A DNA stretch of 64,000 nucleotides from Anaeramoeba ignava (lineage: Eukaryota; Metamonada; Anaeramoebidae), in the NCBI GenBank assembly GCA_028826165.1, contig JAPDFW010000092.1:558001-622000 (forward strand). The letters are read 5' to 3'. A model generated the notes under the pieces. It was not told the DNA's origin. It did no database searches and saw nothing but the letters and a program-made list of their open reading frames with translations. Every line of letters begins with the position of its first letter. The stretch's first letter is position 1. A program made the position numbers and the translations under genes. Of this stretch, positions 47,633 to 58,024 are shown in pieces.

Positions 47633-48019
47633 ATGAAATTAATAACACATAATATGTTAGAAAGTAGAGTTAAAGATTGTCCTGATGATAAAAGATTCCC
47701 ATTAGGAATAAATGCAACAAAAGTAATTGAACAAAAAGTTGTTTTGAACAAACAATTTATCATTAACATTCTAACAAAAATTGATTGGGAAGTATTATTA
47801 GAAGCAATAAAACAAATTGGATATAATGAAAAAATTGAATTACCATTAGAAATACCAGTTGAAATTGAAAAAGATGATGATTTAATTATGAAAATTCATC
47901 ATGCACTTTTAGAAATAGAAATTATTGAAGGAGAACTTATTTGTCAAGGAACTGGAAGAAAATTTACAATAAAAGAAGGAATTGCAAACATGTTATTAAA
48001 TTCAGAAGAATTAAAATGA
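47633..48019 (+). CDS. TRMT112: TRMT112 methyltransferase activator
   Basis: Trm112 is the small zinc-binding partner that stabilises several methyltransferases acting on tRNA, rRNA and eRF1. Single-exon ORF of 128 aa, the usual family size. It opens with MKLITHNMLESRVKDC (family MKLxTHNxL) and ends with EGELICQGTGRKFTIKEG then IANMLLN, matching the C-terminal GRxFPIxxGIPNMLL block. Of the four zinc cysteines of yeast Trm112, two are visible (C16 and the C of LICQ) and the others are replaced, as in some other eukaryotes. It is convergent with importin alpha, with 214 bp between them. Confidence 0.92.
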   Translation: MKLITHNMLESRVKDCPDDKRFPLGINATKVIEQKVVLNKQFIINILTKIDWEVLLEAIKQIGYNEKIELPLEIPVEIEKDDDLIMKIHHALLEIEIIEGELICQGTGRKFTIKEGIANMLLNSEELK

Positions 48020-48233
48020 ATTAAAATTAAAATCAAAATTAAAATCAAATCAAAATTAAAATTAAAATCAAAATAAAAATCAAAATTAAAATCAAATTTA
48101 AAATTAAATCAAAATTAAAATTAAAATTAAAATTAAAATCAAAATCAAAATTAAATCAAAATAAGTTTTATAAGTTTTATAAGTTTTATTCCGAAATTTT
48201 TCAAATATTTTTCTTTTAAAAAAAAAATATTCT

Positions 48234-51200
48234 TTAAAGTTGAAAATTATTTTGTTTTGATTCATTTGATTCTTGTATATTTTCTTGATCTTCAAAATTA
48301 GTTTCAGATTCATCATTTGAAAAATATAAATACAACATTTCAGATGCTTTTTCATAAATTCCATCATTTTGGCTTTGAGTTAGTGATGCAAAAATTGTTG
48401 GTGCTCCAATTTCTTCAAGATAATTTGCATATGCGTTTGTTTGTTCTCGATCTCCAAATTCAAGAATAGTTTGTAAAGCATCAAGACAAACTCCAACAAT
48501 TTTTGGATCATCAATATTAAGCATATCACAAATTGGTTTAATACAATTTTGTTGAACCATCCATCTAAAATAAATTTTGAAATAATTTTTGAAATAAATT
48601 TTAAAATAAATTTTGAAATAAATTTTGAAATAAATTTTGAAATAAATATTGAAATAAATATTGAAATAAATATTGGAATAAATTTTGGAATAAATTTTGA
48701 AATAATTTTGAAATAAATATTGAAATAAATATTGAAATAATTATTGAAATAAATTTTGAAATAATTTTGAAATAAATATTGAAATAATTATTGGAATAAA
48801 TTTTAAAATAATATTGAAATAAATTTTTAAAATAAATATTGAAATAAATATTGAAATAAATATTGAAATAAATATTGAAATAAATATTGAAATAAATATT
48901 GAAATAAATTTTAAAATAATTATTGAAATAAATTTTGAAATAAATATTGAAATAAATTTTGAAATAAATATTGAAATAAATATTGAAATAAATATTGAAA
49001 TAAATATTGAAATAAATATTGAAATAAATTTGAAATAAATATTAAAATAAATATTGAAATAATTATTGAAATAAATATTAAAATAATTTTTGAAATAATT
49101 TTGAAATAAATATTGAAATAAATTTTGGAATAAATTTTAAAATAAATATTGAAATAAATTTTAAAATAAATTTTGAAATAAATATTGGAATAAATATTGA
49201 AATAAATTTTAAAATAATTTTGAAATAATTTTTGAAATAATTATTGAAATAAATTTTGAAATAAATTTGAAATAATTTTGGAATAAATTTTGAAATAGAT
49301 TTTGAAATAAATTTTGAAATAAATTTTGAAATAAATTTTGAAATAATTTTTAAATAAATTTTGAAATAAATTTTGAAATAAATTTTGAAATAAATATTGA
49401 AATAAATATTGAAATAAATATTGAAATAAATATTGAAATAAATATTGAAATAAATATTGAAATAAATTTTGAAATAAATTTTGAAATAATTTTTGAAATA
49501 AATATTGAAATAAATTTTGAAATAAATTTTGAAATAAATTTTGAAATAAATATTGAAATAAATATTGAAATAATTATTGAAATAAATATTGAAATAAATA
49601 TTAAAATAATTTTAAAATAAATATTGAAATAAATATTAAAATAAATTTAGAATAAATATTGAAATAAATATTAAAATAAATTTTGAAATAATTATTAAAA
49701 TAAATATTGAAATAATTTTGAAATAAATATTGAAATAAATTTTAAAATAAATATTGAAATAATTTTTGAAATAAATATTGAAATAATTTTTGAAATAAAT
49801 ATTGAAATAAATATTGAAATAAATTTTGAAATAAATATTGAAATAAATATTGAAATAAATTTTGAAATAATTATTGAAATAAATTTTGAAATAAATTTTG
49901 AAATAAATTTTGAAATAAATTTTGAAATAAATTTTGAAATAAATTTTGAAATAAATATTGAAATAAATATTGAAATAAATATTGAAATAAATATTGAAAT
50001 AAATATTGAAATAAATATTGAAATAAATATTGAAATAAATATTGAAATAAATATTGAAATAATTTTTGAAATAAATTTTGAAATAAATTTTGAAATAAAT
50101 TTTGAAATAAATTTTGAAATAAATATTGAAATAAATTTTGAAATAATTATTGAAATAAATATTGAAATAAATATTGAAATAAATATTGAAATAATTTTTA
50201 AAATAATTATTGAAATAAATTTTGAAATAAATATTGAAATAAATATTGAAATAAATATTAAAATAAATTTTAAAATAAATATTGAAATAAATATTGGAAT
50301 AAAATTTTGAAATAAATATTGAAATAAATATTGAAATAAATTTTGAAATAAATTTTGAAATAAATTTTGAAATAAATATTGAAATAATTATTGAAATAAA
50401 TATTGAAATAAATTTTGAAATAAATTTTGAAATAATTCCAACAAAAAATCTTTTCTTCAATTTTGAAATAAATTTGAAATTCTTTGCTTCTTTTTCTCTC
50501 TTTTCATTTTATATAAAATCTAATTCAATTATTTGTGATATAATTGGAAAAAAAATTTTACCGAATTTGATCATTAGTTCCACCAGTAATAGAATTTGAA
50601 ACAGCCCAAATGGCTTCTTTTTTAATTTCAAAAGCATCATTTTGAATTATTTCAAGTAATTTAACAAATAAATGATCAACAAGCAAAACTTTCATAATTT
50701 GATCTTCAGTTCCTGCTGTTATATTAGAAATAATCCAACAAACTTCTTTTCTAATAAAATTATGTGGATTTGAAAGAAGTTGAAATAAAGTTGGAAGTGG
50801 ATTACAATCTAAAACACTATTTGTATGTTCATCAGTTCCTGAAACAATATTTCCAATTGCTCTTAAAGTAGGTGTTAAGATTTTAAAGTGTTGAGTTCTA
50901 AAAAAAATAAGTAAATTTAATTATAAATTTAATTATAAATTTAATTATAAATTTAATTATAAATATAATTTTAAATTTCATTATAAATTTCATTATAAAT
51001 TTAATTATAAATTTAATTATAAATTTAATTATAAATTTAATTATAAATTTAATTATAAATATAATTATAAATTATAAATTTCATTATAAATTTAATTATA
51101 AATTTAATTATAAATTTCAATTATAAATTTAAATATATAATTATAAATTTAATTATAAATATAATTTTAAATTTAATTATAAATTTAATTATAAATTTCA

Positions 51201-53354
51201 TTTTAAAATTTGGTTGTAAATTTAATTTTAAATTTAATTATAAATTTCATTATAAATTTAATTATAAATTTAATTATAAATATAATTATAAATTTATTTA
51301 TAAATTTCATTTTAAATTTCATTATAAATATAATTATAAATTTAATTATAAATTTAATTATAAATTTGATTATAAATTTGATTATAAATTTCATTTTAAA
51401 TTTAATTATAAATTTAATTATAAATTTAATTATATAAATTTCATTTTAAATTTAATTATAAATTTAATTATGAATTTCATTTTAAATTTAATTATAAATT
51501 TAATTATAAATTTAATTATAAATTTAATTATAAATTTCATTTTAAATTTCTGTTTTAAATTTCATTTTAAATTTGGTTGTAAATTTGATTGTGAAATTAT
51601 AAAATAGATACGATAAAAGCTTAACAAGAGAAGTAACTATATTTGCTTTCACACAAACATTAATATCATCATCAGGTCCATTAGTAAGATAAGAAATAGC
51701 AGTTGTTGCATGAATAAGAATTTGGGTATCAGGATGGGTTAAAAACTGAGACAATAAAGGTAAAAAGAACATAGTCTAAAAAAAAGCAAAGAAATGTATT
51801 AAAAATATATAAATATTTTGAATGAGGATGAAAATGATACTTTGGAAAAATCTGCTTTGGGTCTACCACGACAGAGATTGGAAATTGCCCATAAAATATT
51901 GCGCAACATATCGAGTGTCTGAATATGAGGAATAAGAGCTAGTATTTTAGGTACTACGTCTAGCTTAATAAGCATATCTCGATAATTGACATGATCACCA
52001 GCAATATTTCCAATTGCCCAAACAGACTAATTTTAGTAAAATATCAGTTCCGATTTGTTGTGAAATAAAAGACAATAAGAAAAGAAAATGATATAAATTA
52101 TGTGAGTTTAAATTATCAAAGTTTTGCTTTTAATTTCATTGATAAAATATGGAAATTCACTTGTTCTTGGACATCTGTATCTTCGGATAGAAGAAGATTA
52201 ACAAAATGTGGAATTGCACCAGATTCTACCACTTGATGCGTTTGTTCCTTTGTTCCTGATGCAATGTTGGTTAAAATCCATGCGGATTCGAACTTGAATA
52301 TAAATGAATTTCAAATAAAAAAAAGTGTGATGTTTTAATTTGGAAAATTATCACTTGTTTTTTCAATTATAAATTTTGATATAAAATTTAAACTTGGAAT
52401 TTTTTCTGAATTTATTGTTTTCTTGGATGTTATCAAGGGTTCCATTATTGATTTGTTAACTGAAAAAGGATATAAAACAAACCTGTATTTGACTATCATT
52501 TGCCTTCAAGAAAAGTAACAAAAAGAGGAATTAAACCAGTATCAACAACTTCTTGAATTGGAGGATCAACTTCTGCTGAGACCAATTTTCTGATGTAATA
52601 AAGACCTGAATTGATGTCATGAACACTTTCCGATTTGACAAGATTAACATAATTTTGTAAATCTTGGATCTAAAAAAATATAATCAAAAAATTTAATCAT
52701 AAAAATTTAATCATAAAAATTAATTATAAAAAAATATAATTATAAAAAATTTAATTATAAAAAATTTAATTATAAAAAAATTAATTATAAAAAATTTAAT
52801 CATAAAAATTAATTCAAAAAGATTTAATCATAAAAAATTTAATTCAAAAAAATTAATTCAAAAAGATTTAATTATAAAAGATTTAATTATAAAAAATTTA
52901 ATCAAAAAAATTTAATCATAAAAATTTAATCATAAAAATTAATTCAAAAAAATTTAATTATAAAAAATTTAATTATAAAAAATTTAATCATAAAAATTTA
53001 ATTCAAAAAAATTAATTCAAAAAAATTTAATCATAAAAATGTAATTATAAAAAAATTTAATCATAAAAATTAATTCATAAAAATTTAATCATAAAAAATT
53101 TAATTATAAAAAAATTTAATTATAAATTTATTTTGTTTAATTTGTTTTTTGTTTACTATTGCATCGTCACTTTGATCTTCAGAATCGGAATTGGAATCTT
53201 TTTCAAAAATGTTTCTTTTTTTCATCATAAATTCTTCTTTTTTGGTTTTACTTAATTGAACTACTTGTTGATGTCTTTTTCCTCGTGCTTCGTTAAGATC
53301 AATTTTGGATTTGAAATTACTTTTTCTTCTTTCTATTCTTTTTCGATAACTCAT
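48234..53354 (-). CDS. Importin subunit alpha
   Basis: NLS receptor that links cargo to importin beta. Exon 53354-53157 is the IBB domain ([28 protein letters not shown]). Exons then give the ARM repeats in the usual order: [89 protein letters not shown], and after a 2-kb intron [20 protein letters not shown] to the stop at 48234. All junctions checked join in phase. One exon has an extra base at CC 52503-52504: the reading [10 protein letters not shown] then jumps frame to ANDSQIQ. The fourth repeat lacks the NLS-site Trp. The acidic C-terminus ([13 protein letters not shown]) is typical. Confidence 0.92.
48565..50561 (-). repeat. 1,997-nt importin alpha intron made of a 12-bp repeat
   Basis: About 150 copies of AAATATTGAAAT / AAATTTTGAAAT (plus strand) between donor GTAAAATT (50561) and acceptor TATTTTAG (48565). 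The exons join as QIR-WMVQQ. The long open frame across it (KIYFNIYFN) is a repeat shadow. Confidence 0.9.
50898..51611 (-). repeat. 714-nt importin alpha intron made of an ATAAATTTAATT repeat
   Basis: A 12-bp unit ATAAATTTAATT with ATTTCATT variants fills the intron between LVKLLS and TQHFKIL (donor GTATCT, acceptor TTTTTAG). The phase 2 junction restores the reading. Confidence 0.85.
52670..53156 (-). repeat. 487-nt importin alpha intron with TTTAATCATAAAAA repeat
   Basis: Degenerate 14-bp units (TTTAATTATAAAAA, TTTAATCATAAAAA) between the IBB exon and [10 protein letters not shown]. Donor GTAAAC, acceptor TTTTTAG, phase 0. Confidence 0.8.
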
Positions 53355-53778
53355 TTTATTTTATTTTTTTTATATTTTTTTTTATATAAAAAAGAAAAAA
53401 ATGAAAAATGAAAAATGAAAAATGATTAAAAAAATTTTGAAAAACAAAAATAAAAATAATTAAACAATTTTTTTCCGTTTTTTTCTTTTCTTTTTTTTTT
53501 TAATTTTGAATTAGATTTTATTAAATTATTTCAAAATTAAAATTAAAATTAAAAATAAAATCAAAATTAAAATTAAAATCAAAATTAAAATCAAAATTAA
53601 AATTAAAATTAAAATCAAAATTAAAATTAAAATTAAAATTAAAATTAAAATTAAATTCAAAATTAAAATTAAAAATAAAATCAAAATTAAAATTAAAATT
53701 AAAATTAAAATTAAAATTAAAATTAAAAATAAAATTAAAAAATTCCAAAATCATTTTTTCATTTTTTTCTTTTCAAAA
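53355..53778. promoter_or_regulatory. Divergent promoter region, importin alpha / RCC1-BTB
   Basis: The importin side has four TTTTTCAT units on the minus strand at 53393-53425. The RCC1-BTB side has TTTTTTCATTTTTTTC at 53754-53769. Between lies an (AAAATT)n tract at 53530-53740. No gene. Confidence 0.55.
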
Positions 53779-55564
53779 ATGAATGATTGTTTATTTTTTG
53801 GTCAAAATCAATATCCAAAACTTATCAAAAATGAACCAGAAAAAATAATAAAGCCAATTCAATTTAAATTTGAAAATGAAAATGAAAATGAAAATGAAAA
53901 TGAAAAACAAATTAAACAAATTTTTTCAGGAAGATTTTCAACAATTTTCCTTTTTGAAAATGGAAAAGCAATAGAATATTTAAAAGATTCAAATCAAAAT
54001 CCTTAAAAAATCCAAATTGAAAATATTCAAAAAGTAACTGTTGGTGTTCAAAATGAAGCTATTTTAACAAAAGAAGAAAATGTATTTGCCAAAGGAAATG
54101 ATATCTATTCAAATAATCCAAATCAATTTGTCAATATTTCATCATTAATTGAAGATAAAAATGATAGAATAATTCAAGATATTGTTTCTGGTGCTCATGT
54201 AGTTTACTTATTAACTTCAAATCAAAATGCTTATGGAATTGGTTCAAATCGTTTAGGTCAACTTGGATTTGATTCTAAAACACTTAAAGAAACAAAAAAA
54301 CCAATTTTAATGATGAAAAATGTTTCTAAAATATTTTCAGGAAATACTTCAAATCATGTTTTTCTTTTAAACACAAATCAAGAATTATTTGGATGCGGTT
54401 GGAATTATTATGCTCAACTTGGATTAGGAGAATCAACAAAAGAACAAAAAAAAATCAATAAATTAACCAAAATCCAAAATATTCCAAAAGGTAAAATAAT
54501 TGATATTAAATGTGGTAATTTTCATTCAATAATGCTGATTGAAGATGAAGATCAAAATCAAAATCCAAAAAGAAAATTTTATTCATGTGGGAGATATCAA
54601 TATAATGGATTTGGTAAAGCTATTTATGAATTTACTGAAATCAAATCATCTTTATTTGAAAATGATGATAATATTCTTGATTTTTCTGTTGGAGGATATC
54701 ATACTTTGATTTTAACTTCTAATTCAAAATTAATAGTATTTGGAGATAATTCTTATGGTGAATTAGGAACTGGAGATACAAAAAGTCAATCAATTCCAAT
54801 TCAAATTGAACTTCCTAAATTAAGATTTAATGAAGAAATTTTCAATTATCATGTTTGTTGTGGTAATTTTCATTCTTCATTTCTTTATTATTCTCCTTTT
54901 CTTTCTTCTTTTTCCAATCTTGAAGAAGATTTGATAAAATTATTTAGAAGAAAAGAATTTTGTGATATTTCATTTAAAACCAAAAATGGAGAAATAATTG
55001 AAGCTCATAAATTAATATTGAAATATAGATTAAATCAAAATCAAATTGAAATTGAAAAACTTCAAGAAATTATTTCAACTAAATCAATTAAAGAATCAAA
55101 TCAAATATTTGAAATGATTTATTCAAACAGAATAATAAATCCAAAATTATATTCTGAAATTGAAAGAAATTATAAATTCAAATGAAAAAATTGAAGAAAC
55201 AATTAAAAGAATTTATTTAAATGAAAATGAAAATGAAAATGAAAAAGATTTTATTATTGAAAGAAAAGAAAAACAATATAAATTTCCAAAATTAATATTA
55301 ATAATGAGAAGTGAATTATATCGAGGAATGTTTTTATCTGTAACAAATGATACTTCTAATAAAGTTACAGATTATAGTGAATTAAGTAATAAATCATTTC
55401 AAATATTTGAATATTGGATTTATTCAAATCAAATTAAAGAAGATATTCAAATTACACAAGAAATAATTGATGAAATTCAAATTGGAATTGATTATTTTCA
55501 ATTAAATCAAACAAATCCAAATTTATTTGATTTATTAATTAACAAATTTAATAACCAAAATTAA
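53779..55564 (+). pseudogene. RCC1-BTB protein, broken copy
   Basis: Same layout as the intact 55761 gene: acidic EN repeat, RCC1-type repeats (ELFGCGWNYYAQLGLGE, KLIVFGDNSYGELGTGD) and a BTB segment (FCDISFKTKNGEIIEAHKLI). A TAA at 54004-54006 replaces the TCA of the paralogue (NQNP-stop versus NQNPS), a substitution rather than an indel. An extra base near 55162 shifts the frame before INSNEKIEET. The remaining frames stay open to TAA at 55562-55564. Both lesions together suggest a decaying duplicate. Confidence 0.75.
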
Positions 55565-55760
55565 AATAAAATTAAAAATTAAAATTAAAATCAAAATTAA
55601 AATTAAAAATAAAATTAAAATCAAAATTAAAATTAAAATTAAAATCAAAATTAAAATTTAAATTAAAATTAAAATTAAAATTAAAATTAAAATTAAAATT
55701 AAAATTAAAATTAAAATTAAAATTCCAAAAATCATTTTTTCATTTTTTTCATTTCAAAAA
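55565..55760. other. AAAATT-repeat spacer between RCC1-BTB copies
   Basis: 196 bp of mainly (AAAATT)n with AAAATC variants. It ends in a CATTTTTTCATTTTTTTC motif at 55733-55751 just before the next ATG. Confidence 0.6.
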
Positions 55761-57635
55761 ATGAGTTCAAATAAAAAGAAAATGAATGATTGTTTATTTT
55801 TTGGTTTAAACGAAAATCCAACTCTTTCCCAAAATGAACCAGAAATAATAATAAAACCAATTCAATTTAAATTTGAAAATGAAAATGAAAATGAAAATGA
55901 AAATGAAAATGAAAATGAAAATGAAAATGAAAATGAAAATGAAAATGAAAATGAAAATGAAAAACAAATTAAACAAATTTCAACAAATTTTTTTGGAACA
56001 ATTTTCCTTTTTGAAAATGGAAAAGCAATAGAATATCTAAATGAAAATGATCCAAATCAAAATCCTTCAAAAATCCAAATTGAAAATATTCAAAAAGTAA
56101 CTGTTGATGCTGAAAATGAAGCTATTTTAACAATAGAAGGAAATGTATTTGCCAAAGGAATTGATATCTATTCAAATAATCCAAAAGAATTTATCAATAT
56201 TTCATCATTGATTGAAGATAAAAATGATAGAATAATTCAAGATATTGTTTCTGGATATAAGTCAATTTACTTATTAACTTCAAATCAAAATGTTTATGGA
56301 ATTGGTTCCAATTTTCAAGGCCAACTTGGTTTAGATTTTGAAACACTTCAAGGAACAGAAAAACCAATGTTAATGATGAAAAATGTTTCTAAAATATTTA
56401 CAGGAAACTTTTCAAGTTGTGTTTTTCTTTTAAATTCAAATCAAGAATTATTTGGATGTGGTGATAATGAATTTGCTCAACTTGGATTAGGAGAATCAAG
56501 AAAAGAAGAACAAATCCATAAATTAACCAAAATCCAAAATATTCCAAAAGGCAAAATAATTGATATTCAATGTGGATTTTATCATTCAATAATGTTGATT
56601 GAAAATCAAAATCAAAATGAAAATCCAAAAAGAAAACTTTATTCATGTGGATCTGCTCAATATAATGGACTTGGCAAAAATGAAAATACTTATGAATTTA
56701 CTGAAATCAAATCATCTTTATTTGAAAATGATGATAATATTCTTGATTTTTCTGTTGGATACAATCATACTTTGATTTTAACTTCCAATAATAAAATGAT
56801 AGGATTTGGCGATAATTATTTAGGTCAATTAGGAACTGGAAATACAAAAAATCAACCAATTCCAATTCAAATTGAAATTCCTAAATTAAGATTTAATGAA
56901 GAAATTTCTAATTATCATATTTCTTGTGGTAATTTAAATTCATTTCTTTATTATTCTCCTTTCCTTTCTCCTTTTTCCAATCTTGAAGAAGATTTGATAA
57001 AACTATTTAGAAGAAAAGAATTTTGTAATATTTCATTTAAAACCAAAAATGGAGAAATAGTTGAAGCCCATAAATTAATATTGAAATATAGATTAAATCA
57101 AAATCAAAATCAAAATCAAAATGAAAATGAAAATGAAAAACTTAAAGAAATTATTTCAAAAAAATCAATTAAAGAATCAAATCAAATATTTGAAATGATT
57201 TATTCAAGCAATTCCAAAATAAATCCAAAATTATATTCTGAAATTAAAGAAATTATAAATTCAAATGAAAAAATTGAAGAAACAATTAAAAGAATTTATT
57301 TAAATGAAAGTGAAAAAGATTTTATAATTGAAAGAAAAGAAAAACAATATAAATTTCCTAAATTAATATTAATAATGAGAAGTGAATTATATCGAGGAAT
57401 GTTTTTATCTGTAACAGAAGATAAATCAAATAAAGTTACAGATTATAGTGAATTAAGTAATAAATCATTTCAAATATTTGAATATTGGATTTATTCAAAT
57501 CAAATTAAAGATGAAATTGAAATTACACAAGAAATCATTAATGAAATTAAAATTGGAATTGATTATTTTCAATTAAATCAAACAAATCCAAATTTATTTG
57601 ATTTATTAATTAACAAATTTAATAATCAAAATTAA
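55761..57635 (+). CDS. RCC1-repeat and BTB domain protein (intact)
   Basis: Intact ORF of 624 aa. Residues 45-75 are an (EN)n run. RCC1-type beta-propeller blades follow, with GIGSNFQGQLGLD, ELFGCGDNEFAQLGLGE, KLYSCGSAQYNGLGK and KMIGFGDNYLGQLGTGN, to about residue 400. Then come BTB-type segments FCNISFKTKNGEIVEAHKLI and KFPKLILIMRSELYRGMFLS, giving two BTB/BACK-like units at the C-terminus. The RCC1-BTB order is shared with human RCBTB1/2 and with large families in amoeboid protists. They are likely adaptor proteins, possibly for Cullin 3; no substrate can be named. The ATG used here adds 7 residues over the position aligned with the upstream paralogue. Confidence 0.85.
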   Translation: MSSNKKKMNDCLFFGLNENPTLSQNEPEIIIKPIQFKFENENENENENENENENENENENENENENEKQIKQISTNFFGTIFLFENGKAIEYLNENDPNQNPSKIQIENIQKVTVDAENEAILTIEGNVFAKGIDIYSNNPKEFINISSLIEDKNDRIIQDIVSGYKSIYLLTSNQNVYGIGSNFQGQLGLDFETLQGTEKPMLMMKNVSKIFTGNFSSCVFLLNSNQELFGCGDNEFAQLGLGESRKEEQIHKLTKIQNIPKGKIIDIQCGFYHSIMLIENQNQNENPKRKLYSCGSAQYNGLGKNENTYEFTEIKSSLFENDDNILDFSVGYNHTLILTSNNKMIGFGDNYLGQLGTGNTKNQPIPIQIEIPKLRFNEEISNYHISCGNLNSFLYYSPFLSPFSNLEEDLIKLFRRKEFCNISFKTKNGEIVEAHKLILKYRLNQNQNQNQNENENEKLKEIISKKSIKESNQIFEMIYSSNSKINPKLYSEIKEIINSNEKIEETIKRIYLNESEKDFIIERKEKQYKFPKLILIMRSELYRGMFLSVTEDKSNKVTDYSELSNKSFQIFEYWIYSNQIKDEIEITQEIINEIKIGIDYFQLNQTNPNLFDLLINKFNNQN

Positions 57636-58024
57636 AATTTAAATTAAAATTAAAATTAAAATTAAAATTAAAATTAAAATTAAAATTAAAATCAAAATTA
57701 AAATCAAAAATTAAAATTAAAATTAAAATTAAAATTAAAATTAAAATTAAAATTAAAATTAAAAATCAAAATCAAAATTAAAATTAAAATTAAAATTAAA
57801 ATTAAAATTAAAATTAAAATTAAAATTAAAATTAAAATCAAAATTAAAATTAAAATTAAAATTAAAATTAAAATTAAAATTAATATTAAAATTAAAATTA
57901 AAATTAAAATTAAAATTAAAATTAAAATTAAAATTAAAATTAAAATTAAAATTAAATTCAAAATTAAATTTTTTCATTTTTTTCTTTTTCATTTTTTTTT
58001 TCCTTTTCAAAAAAAAAAATTTAA
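57636..58024. other. AAAATT-repeat intergenic region
   Basis: 389 bp before BTAF1. Nearly all is (AAAATT)n to 57965, then TTTTTTCATTTTTTTC (57970-57985), a second CATTTTTTTTTTCC, and a CAAAAAAAAAAA stretch to the ATG. No gene; the long open frames here are repeat shadows. Confidence 0.7.

Noticed and set aside
48565-50561. Regular repeats as a CRISPR-like or minisatellite gene array
   Set aside because: Units are 12 bp without spacers and lie exactly between two in-phase importin alpha exons in a eukaryotic context.
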